DNA of 64,000 bases from Panopea generosa (GCA_029582155.1 CM055901.1:44449080-44513079), one strand, 5' to 3'. Numbered from the stretch's first letter, positions 1 to 10,754 are shown. Notes: a model not told the origin generated them from the sequence alone. Program-made: numbers and translations.

Positions 1-1910
1 GCATATGGATCCTTTATAAAAAATGTTAATTGCATGGCCCTGGGGGTAGGGCCTACTTGACTAAATCTTTAAAAGAGAAAATGACAAAAAAGATCATTTT
101 TAATGACTGAATAGACTTGTTTGAATGTTTTTTTGTGTGATTTGTTGTTGCTGACATGACGGTTAATTACTATGTGAATTGCATGGTCCTGACCCCCATG
201 AGGTCTTAGGGGATGGGCCAAAACAGTCAAATTCTAGATAAACTTTAAAACAAAAATTCTTATTATAGGAAGCACTGGAAAACAATTGGTGAGCATGATT
301 ATGGACGCCTATGGGTCCTTTTTAAAAATTGTGAATTTCATGCTCCTTGGTCTCACGGTTTGGCCCTGGAGGTGGGGTCTACTTTACTAAATCTATATAA
401 GAGACTGAATACTCATTTGAATGGTTTTTGGTGTGATTTGTTGTTTGTTAGCTCTACTGGCCAAAGGCCAGAAGGCTTATGCGATGGTGCGTTGTTCGTC
501 GTCTGTCGTCCATTAGCAGCACTTTCTCTGAAACCACTAGGCCAGTTAAACTCCAACTTAACATGGATGTTTCTCATGAATAGGACATTATACAGAAGAT
601 TTTTTTTAATTGTTATTATTATTTAAAATTCAAAATGGCCACCGTTACTAAAATAGTATAAAACTTAAAAAATCTTCTTCTCATGAACCGCCAAACAGAT
701 TGTGAAAATATTAATGTAGTAATGGTCACCAACTATAGTTCTATTAGATTTGTTCAAATGGTGTCCCTAGGGTTTAAAAAGGACCCCGCCCCGAGAGCTC
801 AATTAGGGGACACGTGATTATAATACACATTAATAAAAAAATATTAAAATGGAACTGATTTTTCCTATGTTTTCACAGAAGCTTTGTTTTGTCAAGGAGA
901 TTCAGATTTGTTGAAATAACTGTATTCCACTGTCTGAAGGGGTCAGGAGGGGCCCCAAAAGGGTAAACATTGGGAATTTCAAAATCTTTCTCTTAAGAAT
1001 CAGTCTTAAATTATCACTATGATAAGGAGTTTGAATCAAGATAAGAATTCAGGAGCTAGTTTTTATAGGGGCTCTATGAGGGGACTTGGAGTTTTACATA
1101 GGGATACAATGGGAAAACCGAAAATTCTCAGTTTTTCACCCATTTGGGCAAAAATATCATTCAGTTTGAGTTCTGAAGTATCATCTAATCATAGCAAATA
1201 AGATTTGGTTCAATAAGCAGGATTAAATATCCATAAGGGGCCTGGTGGGGTCATAAAAGGCTTAAATTTGAAATTTTTCAACCAGCTTCTTCTCTACAAC
1301 CGGTCAGTCAAATTAGCAAGATTAAATTTCCATAAGGGGCAAGGTGGGGTCTCAAAAGGATTAAAATTGAATATTTTTCAAAAATCTACTCAACAACTGG
1401 TCAGTCAAATCAGTTTATATTTTATATAAAATTATCCCTAAGGGTAGGGGATTTGAAGTTTGTACAAATCAAGGGGCTGCAATGAATAGAGGCTTTGTAT
1501 GGGGCCTTTAGTGTTATATAGGAGTACTATTATATATGGGAGAACAGAAAATTCTCATTTTCTCCAGCATTTTTGCAAAAATAATTTTGAATTTGAGATT
1601 TAAAGCTTTGTGTAGAATAAGCAAACAATTTTTGTTACATAAAGAGGATTGAAATTCCATAAGGAGCCGGAGGGACCCACAAAAAGTTGATGTTTTGAAA
1701 TTCCAAAAACTGATTAGTCGAATTTGTTACTTAAAACAACAACCACTATTTACAAGTAGAGTGTCCACAGACCCTCTTGGGCCTCTTGTTTTTTTTCAGT
1801 TTCAAAAATATCCGACGACAATACATGGTCAAGATAGTTTGGGTGTAGCATCATCTCCTGATATGTCCTCTGTGATCAGTTTTTTAGTCACCAGAGAAAC
1901 TGATGTTTAA
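1..1910. repeat. Decayed block of degenerate direct repeats
   Basis: I see no gene here. A 'gcatggccctgggggtagggcctact'-like segment recurs near 33, 180 and 355. A longer unit near 985-1290 (ending in 'ccataaggggcctggtggggtc') returns, diverged, near 1455-1710, and its 3' part is also duplicated at about 1225-1300 and 1325-1400. The short open frames in this block are not coding-like. This looks like an old interspersed repeat that duplicated locally and decayed; the family is not identified. Confidence 0.5.
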
Positions 1911-3380
1911 ATGCATTGTGACAAAACTTTCACTGTAGTAAAGATATCACAATCTGAAATGATGTCATTACTGTAGACTGAAGTTGTTAGACAAAAAGAG
2001 TGTTTTGCCTAGAAAACAAATTGTTCAACCATTTGTTGTTGCTGTATTGTGAGAAAGAAATTCAATAATTTGGGAAACATTAAAAATACTCTTCCTTATT
2101 ATGCTTTTTTCATGAACCTTTAATAAATATTTCCTATGAAAACATGGACCGGACACCAGTACTTTTAGTACTTTGATTTTATTATTGTCATTGTGTCCCG
2201 TTTTGAGACGAAAGGTTGTTGCAATATTGTAATAAACTGAATTAATATTTGAATTAAAAAGCATTGCTCTAAAACGTGTACACATATTGTAATTGATTGC
2301 AAACATTAACAACTATTGATTGTTGCAAATCGTTGTTGTTTTTTTATTCATTGCAGTCTTATACATTGGTATTGTTTACCTTACCTTTGTTTGGTTATAT
2401 CGTGCACCATCTACACAATAACCGATTGATCTGGTGTTGCCAAAACCCCCTGAATGATAACGATGTTATTATTGAATCTCCTGAGACGAAAACAATTAAT
2501 AAACTAGAATATGTTTGCATTTCTACCATCTTTTTACTGTATTTTTTTATGTTTAATTTAATATTATAGATTACTAGTAAAATCATAGATTCGAACAATA
2601 TATGAAATGTAGTTAAAATTATGCTCTTGATGATGCATGCGTTTTAGGTAGGAAAATAGCTCAGTATCGATAAAGAAAAGACAATGAAAGATAGGTACGC
2701 AAATTAAAACTGGTAAACTGATAAAAGTTACATAACTTACTGATTTCTCTTTCACAAGCTCGACAAGCCAGTGTCACTACGTACTATTTTACTACAACTG
2801 ACCCTATTTCGGATGGCACCCTCTTTACGGATACGCATGGACTTGGTGTCTTATGTTTGATATATGAAATATGCATACTAGCAAAAAATTGTTTATAGCC
2901 ATTCAGCCTGAATATAAAATATAGAAATCTTAAAATTGATACAAATATGCTCATTTAGTATAAAAACGTTAATTATACACCAACATTTTATTTAACGATG
3001 TCATCCTTTAAGAGCTTGTTTCTCTCCAATTACTCGGTAAAGATTAATTTTTTATTTTATTGCCATTAAAATGGGTATCAGAGAATGTTTTATGAGGTTT
3101 TAAATGGCTATAAATGGCATATCCAGTTGAATTGGTGAAAGAAGAAATCACCATGTATCTGAGTAGAACAATTATTTGTAATTATTTACTATGACACATT
3201 TGTATGTAATATAAATTTAGTTTTCGTCAAAGTACCCTTTGACCAATAATTACAATAATGAAAATTCGGGTTGGTTTGGCACCAAGACTGCTCACTCGCT
3301 AAGACCATTATCTTAATAGTTATAACAACCCATTGACTATAATCGCGCGCGGCGGCCATTTTAACCTATTTCCTGTACCA
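1911..3380. other. Non-coding AT-rich stretch containing one copy of a dispersed repeat
   Basis: No supported gene. About 2180-2580 is one copy of a roughly 400-bp repeat whose second copy lies near 39815-40205. The rest is anonymous AT-rich sequence. A short GC-rich patch ('cgcgcgcggcggccatttt') near 3343-3361 sits just upstream of the Polinton remnant. Confidence 0.5.
2180..2580 (+). repeat. Dispersed repeat family X, copy A
   Basis: This stretch aligns collinearly by eye with 39815-40205. Shared landmarks in order are 'aatattgtaataaa.tgaatt', 'caattgattgttgca.atcgttg', an 'accgattgatct.g.gttg.caaaa' block, and 'cccgagac.aaaacaat.aat'. No coding potential is convincing in either copy. Both are in the same orientation, 37.6 kb apart, so this is an interspersed element rather than a tandem duplication. 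Confidence 0.6.
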
Positions 3381-3384
3381 GCTT

Positions 3385-4370
3385 ATAAAGTCCGAGGAAA
3401 AATTTAAGATCAGCAGACACAGAATTAGAAAATGGTTACAAGATCAAGATTCGTTTTCTCTGACTGAAACGGTCAGACGAAAGTTTCCAAGGTCCCATGT
3501 CGTCGTAGAAGGGGTCGATAGTCAAAGGGATATGAACTTCATGGACATGTCTGACTAATTAAAATGATGATTACAAGTACGTTTTGATGTCCATAGACAT
3601 TTTCTCTTGCTTTTCCCATGATCAAGCTGTCAAAAGTAAAAATGGTAGTAAACGCTTTACAGCGAATATTATCGGGGTCGAGAAAAGCGAAGATGGTGAA
3701 GACAGATCATAGTATCGAATTTCGAAGCAAGAAGGTCAATAAGTACCTTCAATACAAGGAAATTCATCATTACTACGCCTTAAACACAGAGACAAAGGCC
3801 AGTTATGCAGAAATATTCATAAAAACGCTTAAACATAAAATATTTAGGTATTTGTTTCAGAACACGACGGTTTATTGACGTGTTACGAGATATTGCCAGA
3901 CGCTACAATCGAACAATGCATAGGAGATTGGATGCAACGCCCACCAGCATCAGTACACAAAATGAAGCTGAGAGTCGTTTAAACAAATATTTACTCAGAA
4001 ATAAACGAAGAAATAACACCTATTAAAGATACAAGTTTAAGGTTGGTCAGACCGTGCGTCTTTTGCACGTGAAAAGCGTATTTGACAAAGAATACTCAGA
4101 AAAATGGAAGGGAGAAATCTTTAAAATAAATAAACGTTTCAAACGAGAAAAAAAATCCTGTGTATACTTTATTGGATTGGCAAGGGAATACCATTGACGT
4201 TACGTTTTACGACATTTTAGACCTCAAATGTTGCAGCGTTTACCGAATATCATATTGAGAGTATACTGAAGGAAAGAACGAAACAAGTAACAAGAAGTAC
4301 TTGTACGCAGGTTACACTGGCCTAAAAAGTATAGCAGCTGGATACTGGAAACGTACGTACATCAATTTTT
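3385..4370 (+). pseudogene. Polinton integrase (rve-type) with chromodomain-like tail, broken
   Basis: The family catalyses DNA strand transfer during integration. Reading the three plus frames in patches gives an N-terminal segment at about 3400-3560 (with 'RKWLQDQDSFSL'), then the catalytic core at 3618-3878. The core includes a TDHSIEFR block, where TDxGxEF carries the second Asp of the DDE triad. It continues with 'TKASYAEIFIKTLKHKIFRYL', which holds the usual catalytic Glu. Downstream are 'RRYNRT', the post-core 'VRLLHVKSVFDKEYSEKW' beta-barrel-like region, and an 'EYHIES.L' chromodomain-like start near 4245. There are at least five frame changes or stops, so it is not functional. The match is to invertebrate Polinton integrases, often annotated as 'transposon-derived protein F54H12.3-like'. 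Family assignment is confident; borders are approximate. Confidence 0.75.
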
Positions 4371-4449
4371 GTAAAACGAATTCACGTGACATATTATCTC
4401 ACTAAATACCAGGGATCAAATGCTAATGCTTCAGTCTTTGAAAAGATCT

Positions 4450-4936
4450 CGTCATGAAGATTACTAATGTCGTTTGCAGCGCCGGTCTGAGTTGACTTCT
4501 ATATTACAAAATATCGAACTTGAGACATTATTCGGGAAGATTCCCAGGACTGATCTGGCAACACAAGAACATTGGTGGAAACTGTTTACTTTTTTCAATG
4601 GCGTAATCAACTGTAATGGTAAGGCTATAAGTATCCGAGAAGGGTTTTAAAGAGTATGCCAAAACGTCCCACGTTTACAGAAACTAAGATTTCCTGTTCG
4701 TCTAAAAGACCTGAAATGTCTGACAGTCTCAGCTAGCGTTACATTAAGTGTTTCAATGAATTTGATTCTTCTAGCGGATAAAAGGAGTGTAGTTTACCGA
4801 CCGGAGCTTTTTCCTACACTAAATATAAAAAAGTGACGGAGTGACGTTTTGCTGTTTCCATAGCGGTGAAGTCGTGATTACAGGCATCAAATCATCGAAC
4901 CTGACTGAAGACACGGTCCACCAAAATGCTCAATAA
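4450..4936 (+). pseudogene. TATA-binding-protein-like segment inside the Polinton (candidate)
   Basis: Between integrase and capsid genes there is a stretch that reads like one TBP-fold repeat. One frame (about 4651-4833) gives 'LKCLTVSASVTLSV' followed by 'VVYRPELFPTLNIKK', matching the TBP order of first strand then Y-x-P-E-x-F-P. After a one-base shift, 4844-4936 gives 'CCFHSGEVVITGIKSS', matching the family's F-x-S-G-K-h-V-h-T-G-A-K strand pair and start of helix 2. A leader at about 4450-4640 ('ILQNIELETLFGKI') may be its N-terminus. TBP-family proteins bind core-promoter DNA; a viral version could direct late transcription. This is inference from short motifs and only one repeat is visible. 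Confidence 0.45.
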
Positions 4937-5294
4937 ACTGGGACTTTACACTCGTAAGAAGCAGTGAGCTGAATCGAAAGGCCTTACAACGAATCGCTCC
5001 AAAATATACCGTAAAATTAATTCTCTTCGCCACTTAAAAGATGAGCGTCAGTTCAAAACTGAATAAAATCTGCTTGACAATATCACGTCCGGACAACTGG
5101 GAGCCATTGGCGTGATTGCCGCCAGGTTAGTGAACGGTGTCGTCCATCCTATGAGTAGGGATGTTCGGTTGTATGAAAGGAAAATGTTTATACTGAGAAC
5201 GCTTGCTTCCAGTACGGTGATCATTCCCAGAAGGAAAGCGTTAATACGCCGTCTTTACTCCACTATTCCAGTAATACTGAGAATCGTGAACTGA
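4937..5294 (+). pseudogene. Small basic Polinton ORF, function unknown
   Basis: An open segment at 5112-5294 follows a short upstream part in other frames (from about 4975, 'RKALQRIAPKYTVK'). The peptide is rich in Arg and Leu and starts 'GVIAARLVNGVVHPMSRDVR'. It has no transmembrane segment or known catalytic motif that I can see. It sits directly upstream of the minor capsid segment, where Polintons and adintoviruses often encode small virion-associated or core-like proteins, so a structural accessory role is possible. It could equally be a fragment of a larger unrecognised gene. Confidence 0.35.
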
Positions 5295-5349
5295 ATAAAG
5301 ACTAATCTGAATGAAGTCCGGTCAGTTGGAGAGGCGCTAACATTAACGC

Positions 5350-5740
5350 AACATCATGAACGACTTTTATTTGTACCTCAGTAGTCAGGACTCTCTCGAC
5401 ATTCGTAAGAACAACAATCCCTCCGATTTTTAATCCAGCTTCCAAAGCTTTATACCCTTGAAGGTAGTTGTTGTGCTCCGTCACAGAAATAACACTCAAG
5501 TGCGACTTTAAGCCGAAAACTAAATGACTGCACGTCTGCTTAGATGTTCACTGCTACCGGTATTGAGATGTGTTGAAATTGAGAGTAGATACAAAAACTG
5601 AAATCTGCAAAATTTATCAACCCCGTGTACGTGCCATTGAAAGTGTCCAATTTCATTCCCTGAGAGTATATTTTGAAAAACGTTGAACAAAATTCGGTCC
5701 AATTTGAAACCACTGCGTTCTACATTTCAAAAAGGGATGG
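5350..5740 (+). pseudogene. Polinton minor capsid (penton-like) protein, broken
   Basis: The plus strand, read in patches, gives 'DFYLYLSSQDSLDI' near 5361, then 'CSVTEITLKCDFKPK' near 5475-5520. Next come a 'YVCxDV'-like segment (read here as LHVCLDVHCYRY), 'VDTKTEICKIYQP' near 5590-5625, and 'VLHFKKGW' near 5720. This order (F-Y-x-x-L-x-S start, L-x-G-x-W/C-x-V-x-x-x-E-I, C-S-D block, terminal LHF) is the hallmark of the short penton-like minor capsid proteins of Polintons and related viruses, which form the vertices of the icosahedral shell. At least three frame breaks are visible. The longer minus-strand open frame at 5302-5499 is a shadow. Confidence 0.55.
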
Positions 5741-6104
5741 GTTCGATAGAGGTATACGCCTACCAATGGCAGAAATGGGTACCATATGTACCGGACCCGG
5801 AGAAATGATATCAACATTTCAAGGATTTGAGGAGCCTATACGTACAACCCGATCGTTCAGGCGCTATATCATTGGAAGCGGAGCAAACAACAGAAATTGC
5901 GCTGAAATTAGTCAGAGTAGTCAGAGAGACACCAGTCGTGAAACAAGTTACAGCCGCAGCTCAAGAGCATGAGATTGCCCAATCTGAAGTTATTCGCAAA
6001 AAACGACGAAATAATGGAGAGGTGAGAAAACGTAAGAATACGTTTGTTACGTTGTCCACATTAAAGAGGAAGAAAACGATTAGGTTTGGAGCCGGGCCCG
6101 ATTA
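5731..6104 (+). pseudogene. Small Lys/Arg-rich Polinton ORF, function unknown
   Basis: The frame open from 5827 to 6104 encodes about 90 residues, beginning 'MRSLYVQPDRSGA' and ending in a strongly basic tail (repeated KKRRNN and KRKK clusters). The upstream frame contributes 'YQWQKWVPYVPDPEKW' near 5765-5812 after one frame change. The position between the minor and major capsid segments, the small size and the basic tail fit a virion-associated DNA-binding or scaffold protein. I know no named function for it. The overlapping frame 5673-5972 carries pieces of the same gene after frameshifts. Confidence 0.45.
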
Positions 6105-7400
6105 GCATCTGTCGTTAGCGCGTCTGCATATCAATCCAGTGGTCGTGAGTTTTAATCACCGCTCAACTGCAATCTCCGTGATGGTTGATATACTTCTTCT
6201 CACACCATTGATTCAAGTTGGAAAGTTATCAGTTACTTGCAGAGATGGGGTGTGCTCGAATACTGGTTAACCTTCCAGAATCCCAGGAAACAGTTCAGTT
6301 CATAATCAACAGTATGCTTCGTCACGACAATCATCAAGAATATTTGTCTTAATTGGTAATGACCCCTGCTGACACGTCAGCAATGTCTAGAGAATGGATC
6401 GAGTTTAGGCCCGTAAATCAGATTACAAACACGTCAGTCCTGAAATTCAACATACCCGCCCAATCGGCAGCTTATGTGGACCTAAGAAGAAGCGTACTGA
6501 ACGTGAAAACGAAAATCGTTAATTGAGACAATACACAGGTTGTAGAAGGTGACGCTGTAAGTCTGGTGAACCTATCGCTACATTCTTTATATAGACAAGC
6601 AGACTTGACTTTTCAACAAACACCATTGTCTCACACTGGAACAATCTTCCCTTACAAACCTTTTATCGTTAGCATCTTGAATTCTAATGAAAACGAACAG
6701 AGGGGAGTCCTAACTAGTCAGTTATTTTACAAAGATATTGGCGACGAATGACGTCAAGACAGAAATGAACGAAGGTATAAGACGGAAGCGTCATTGATGT
6801 GGAAGGCCCGTTACAACTAGATTTGTTGTGGACGTCAGTTTTAAGTCGGAAACGGAAGTTGTTGTATATTGGCTAATAACACTGATACATGAGGGTTCGG
6901 CTATCTACTACATCAGATCAGAGACCACAACAGTATCTATTGCTTCGGGTCAATACAGTAACAGCGCGAATGACGTTTCAATGTCTTGTGCCTAGTAAAC
7001 TTATCGTGGGACTCGTCGCTAGCGCCGGATATAACGGGGACTATGGCAAAAAAAAAAAGTTCCACTTTCAACATTATAACTGTAACTCTGTCAGGCTGTA
7101 CATTGACGGACAGGTGTTCCCTTCCCAGCCTCTCTAACCGAATTACATATCAAAACAGTATCCCGAATGCTGCAGGACAATGAGTTTGTTAAGGAGAGAT
7201 CTAAATGTGTCTATGGAGGATTATAAAAAAGGGTACTGTCTATATGTTTTGGATATTGACCCTTTCTATTAACATAGAAAGAAGGGACACTGTTGGCTAG
7301 AACTTAAGTTGGCCACTGCCTTACCAAAAGGGTCACGTTGATTGTGTACGCCACCTTACCCGCAATTCTGAACACTGACAGAGCTAGGGCCGTGTCCGTG
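6105..7400 (+). pseudogene. Polinton major capsid protein, broken
   Basis: Major capsid proteins of this group (double jelly-roll) form the icosahedral shell. Collinear fragments seen are 'TSSHTIDSSWKV' near 6185, 'VNLSLHSLYRQADLTF' at 6567-6614, and 'SQLFYKDIGDE' at about 6717-6750. Further on are 'SKLIVGLVASAGYNGDY' near 6995-7045, 'HYNCNSVRLYIDGQVFPSQP' near 7072-7131, and 'LELKLATALPKG' near 7300-7335, then a stop near 7404-7450. The blocks and their order match the family annotated from nematode protein F54H12.2. Numerous stops and frameshifts separate them. The span corresponds to roughly 430 codons, a little short of the usual 450-550, consistent with deletions. The capsid assignment is the firmest evidence that this is a Polinton rather than an ordinary transposon. 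Confidence 0.7.
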
Positions 7401-7552
7401 AAATGAACGATTTTGATCATTATGTTGTGAAAGTTGTAAACGAAAACAAACCATAAATATGTCTTTATGTATATTTTGTACATATGTACATATAATGCAA
7501 TAAATTGTAGAATAGAACGCTCTTGTCTTTATTTCAAAATGATATCCAATCA

Positions 7553-7850
7553 GTCTTCTTTTTTTTATCCTACTCCGAAGTACATGTCTTCCATTTCAAT
7601 CCAGTATTACTTTGGGTTTTCCGCTCACCCGTTGGCGTAACTGGAAAAGTGTTCGCTGTTATAAGTCTTTCATTCATTGCGATATATTCCTGGCAATGAT
7701 AGAATCCGAAGGTTAATCGCGCATATCATTTTTTATAGCAAAACCTGTCACGCTTCGCTGCAATCGTTAGTATTTTTCGTAGGGGATCAATATTAATTTC
7801 TCCATTTTTTTTAAACAAAAGTTCCAAGTACAGAAAAGCAATTTTCACCA
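7553..7850 (-). pseudogene. Possible decayed minus-strand ORF at the Polinton edge
   Basis: On the minus strand one frame reads from about 7850 down to 7575 with a single stop. It includes 'MVKIAFLYLELLFKKNGEIN' and, after the stop, 'YHCQEYIAMNERLITANTFP'. Polintons carry a second gene block on the opposite strand, so this could be the 3' end of one of those genes. I do not recognise the protein and it may be chance, since the region is short and AT-rich. Confidence 0.2.
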
Positions 7851-8015
7851 TGGTATACACTAGGCGTTGTTTTTTTTAAAGCCTTTTTCGCCTTTGTTGC
7901 TAAGGACGGATTTTCTAATCATCTTGAAATATTTCTTAACGGTTTTGCTAAAAATATCAAGAAATGTATCAAAAGAGACTTTGGACCTCTGATTATATAC
8001 ATGTATACGCATTTT

Positions 8016-8016
<1 letters not shown>

Positions 8017-8060
<44 letters not shown>

Positions 8061-8077
8061 TTGTGTGTGTGTGTGTG
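8017..8077. repeat. (GT)n microsatellite
   Basis: A run of GT dinucleotides of about 60 bp, interrupted once by 'atgtatgttt'. Confidence 0.95.
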
Positions 8078-8789
8078 GTTGCAGCCAACCAAGTAAGAGG
8101 TGTTCATGAGTGTGTGATCCTAATGAATTAGGTTATTCCCGGGTGAAAACTGTAAAAATGTGAACTATAAAAGAGTTTGTTTAAAATTTCCGTTAATTTG
8201 TGTGGAAGTGTGACATATTGCCCTTTCTTCCTATCATAATTTCTTTTAATAATAATAAAATTGTTTCCTATCTTATTATATCTATCTAATTTTAAATGGT
8301 CGTTTTTTCAGTTTTGTTTAATATTTTCATGAATTTGTTAAACTGTATATAATTGCTGCTTGACCATGGCTTACTCAATATCTTCTCCGAATTCAAAAGT
8401 TTATACATTAGCGTAGTGATTTGCCAAAGGATATTGTGGAACGAAATATAAGAAGAAAAGTAACTTTAAGTTTACTTAACTTTCATAACTCTCATCCCCA
8501 TTCATTACCCGGATGTAAAACGTATAACTATCTAGTCCTTTTATTTGGATTAATAAAATAGACTGTGTGTCAACCCTTAGTGTAACAATTACCATCAGTG
8601 TAATAAAATTAGTTTTTGTTACACTAGAGGTTATAACCGCAACCCTAAGTGTAAAAAAATCAGTTTGCAATATATAACAAAATTTAGGAATAATCTTCTC
8701 TATAATATCCCTACATATTATGACAAATTACACAATTTATACAATTTATCAGTTTAATACTGATACGTATTACTTATTCAATCGCCTTA

Positions 8790-9060
8790 AAAATGGAGTG
8801 GTGAGGGAGATACGGTGCTACCCATGTCTGTCCGTCGTACCGTTCGTCTGTCCGTTTCTTCTTTTGTACGTCATGATTTTCAGGTCAAGGTCAATGTCAC
8901 TGTTGCTAAAAACAGAAAACCACTGTTGACGCTTACCGGCATTATTTTCCATCGGATTTAAGTTACACAGATGTTCAGAACAGAGATGCATTTGTGTTTC
9001 ACGATTTTCGGGACAATGTCATCGTTACTAAAAGTTGAAAATCACCGTTACCACTCTACA
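8790..9060 (+). repeat. Decayed interspersed repeat ('aggtcaaggtca' type)
   Basis: The segment 'cctgtctgtccgtc.taccgttcgtctgtccg' followed by 'caggtcaaggtcaatgtcactgttgctaaaaacag' is typical of a repeat family widely seen in bivalve and gastropod genomes. A second, more diverged half follows near 8998-9053. No open frame. Confidence 0.4.
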
Positions 9061-9507
9061 GCCCTTAATTTAATACAATTTTTATTGAATTTAGTATTAA
9101 GTATTACAAACAAAACATTATTACAGTGAATGTTATTTTTAATTCGGAAAAAATTAGCCATAAGTGTTGATGCATTGTCCTAATCTTGGTAAATTTGATC
9201 TTGATCACTTTCTCCCTAAACTTCGACTCCCTCTCCAAACAAAATGAGTATTGCGTTTCTGACAATCATAACTCAAGATACCGCTATTACTAAGATAAAC
9301 TTATTTTATTTGTAGTATCAATGATCTTGATATAATATTAAATGCAAAAAAAAAACAACAACTTTTTTAACCTTAATAAAGAAAGATGATAATTTTACTA
9401 AAATATCCGTTTTGAAGCTTTATTCGATAAAAACTATAATTTTACGATAGGGTTCCTTGAAAACTTCAAATGTAATTCTAAGTACAGAATTTCTTTTATA
9501 TGGACTG

Positions 9508-10743
9508 CAGATTGCAGCTACTTTTGGAGTTGTCTTTGCAAATGATAAACACATATATCATGAATTAAATCTTCTCCCAAAAATTAAGAAATTTTGCCAC
9601 TGTCTTTATAAGTGGAGAAAACATAAATTATCTATGATTGGTAAAATTGCAGTGATTTAAACCTTCGCATTACTAAAACTTTTATATCATTTAACTGTTT
9701 TAGAAACACCATCAACAGAACATTCAAATATTATAAATAAAAGCATGTTTGACTTTCTGTGGGATAATAAACTAAACATAATAAGAAGAATGACAATTAT
9801 ACAAAATTACGAAAATGGGGGCTTGAAAAGTATAGATCTGAATATGTTTATAAAATCAATTAATGCAGGGTGGGTGAAAAGAATCAGTCAGAGTAATATA
9901 GGTGATTGGAAGCATATATACATGGAACAACTAGCAAAAATAGGAGGACCATTAATATTTGAATGTAATATTAATAAAAAATACTTAAATAATGCAACTC
10001 AGATAGACACATTTTTTTTACCAGAAACTGTACACTCAAGGTAAAGTATTAATTTAAAAGAAAAAGTTGAATATATGCACAAACAAATGTTATCGAATAA
10101 CTCAAATTCCAATAATAATAATAACAAAACATTCATCTCTAAACCTTGGTTTGACAAAGGTATTAAATATGTTGAACAAATCTTTGACAATAGACAAAAA
10201 ATATTTTATACTGTTCAGCACATCAAAATGGTACACAACTTAAATAATTCGGATTTTCTAAAATATTATATTATTATTCGAAGTATATGAAATTCATGGA
10301 AGTCTAAACTTAAGAATGAGAATATACCAAACAATAATACACAAAATAACCTAATGGAACAAATTATAAATGTGAAAAGGTCAAATAAATATTTACATGA
10401 TAAACGGTTAAAGTATATTGAAAGTGACCTGATTATTAAACCGCATATTAAATGGGAACAAGAAATAGCAAATCTAAATTGGAAAAGTATATATAATCTA
10501 CCCTTTCAATGTTTATAATACAAAATTTAGAGCATACCAATACAAATACAAAATGAGAATCTTACCTAATGATAAATTTCTGCATAAATGTAATATTTAT
10601 AATACAAGTTTATGCGATTTTTACAATAGGCATGTCGAAACAAACGACCATTTATTTTGGGAGTGTCACATTTTGAGAAGTTTTTGGACAGAACTTAAAT
10701 TGTAACTGAATGAAAAACTTATTGCAATAAATTTGGATTATTA
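9508..10743 (+). pseudogene. L1/Tx1-like LINE ORF2, C-terminal part, 5'-truncated and split
   Basis: Non-LTR retrotransposon ORF2 protein (endonuclease and reverse transcriptase). Only the region after the catalytic palm is left. 'LLPKIKKFCHCLYKWRKHKLSMIGKIAVI' near 9570-9657 is the 'W..R.LS..GKI.V.K' thumb block. 'FDFLWDNKLNIIRRMTIIQ' (9748-9804) and 'ENGGLKSIDLNMFIKSI' (9811-9861) match the L1/Tx1 C-terminal region. The zinc-knuckle end reads 'HLFWECHILRSFW' near 10650-10688. There are stops at 9658, 10042 and 10268 and frame changes after 10290. The endonuclease and YxDD motifs are absent. The ORF stops at 10743 because an I-clade LINE is inserted; it resumes at 17279. Confidence 0.7.
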
Positions 10744-10754
10744 AACGATTTCTC
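10744..10754. repeat. Left target-site duplication of the I-clade LINE
   Basis: AACGATTTCTC, identical to 17268-17278. The two copies bracket the inserted LINE exactly at its 5' UTR start and after its CATT tail. Confidence 0.85.

Larger units (their letters stand above)
3385..7450 (+). mobile_element. Decayed Polinton/Maverick element (plus-strand gene block)
   Basis: Six consecutive decayed coding segments on one strand fit a Polinton/Maverick (adintovirus-related) gene block. In order they are a retroviral-type integrase, a TBP-like segment, a small basic ORF, a penton-like minor capsid, a second small basic ORF and a major capsid protein. Polintons are large virus-like DNA transposons of animals that integrate with an rve-type integrase and encode virion proteins. 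Each segment has several frameshifts and stops, so the copy is dead. I found no terminal inverted repeats, no recognisable protein-primed DNA polymerase B, no packaging ATPase and no protease. The remnant is therefore about a quarter of a full element. Integrase plus capsid homology makes the class assignment fairly secure; exact borders are uncertain. Confidence 0.75.
7451..9500. other. Non-coding stretch with microsatellite and decayed mollusc-type repeats
   Basis: No supported gene apart from the doubtful minus-strand fragment at 7553-7850. A (GT)n microsatellite lies at about 8017-8077. Near 8565-8665 a short 'accctaagtgtaa'/'cagtgtaataaaa' motif is repeated. Between about 8790 and 9060 there is a diverged repeat with two similar halves, 'cgtcatgattttcaggtcaaggtca' and 'ttcacgattttcgggacaatgtca', of a type common in molluscan genomes. 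The remainder is anonymous. Confidence 0.5.

Noticed and set aside
1019-1910. Short plus-strand ORFs (60-71 codons)
   Set aside because: They lie in degenerate repeats and differ between repeat copies.
2025-2755. Overlapping 63-95-codon ORFs
   Set aside because: They fall in and around the dispersed non-coding repeat and are not shared by its second copy.
5302-5499. Minus-strand 65-codon gene
   Set aside because: The plus strand here carries minor-capsid motifs in order; the minus frame is a shadow.
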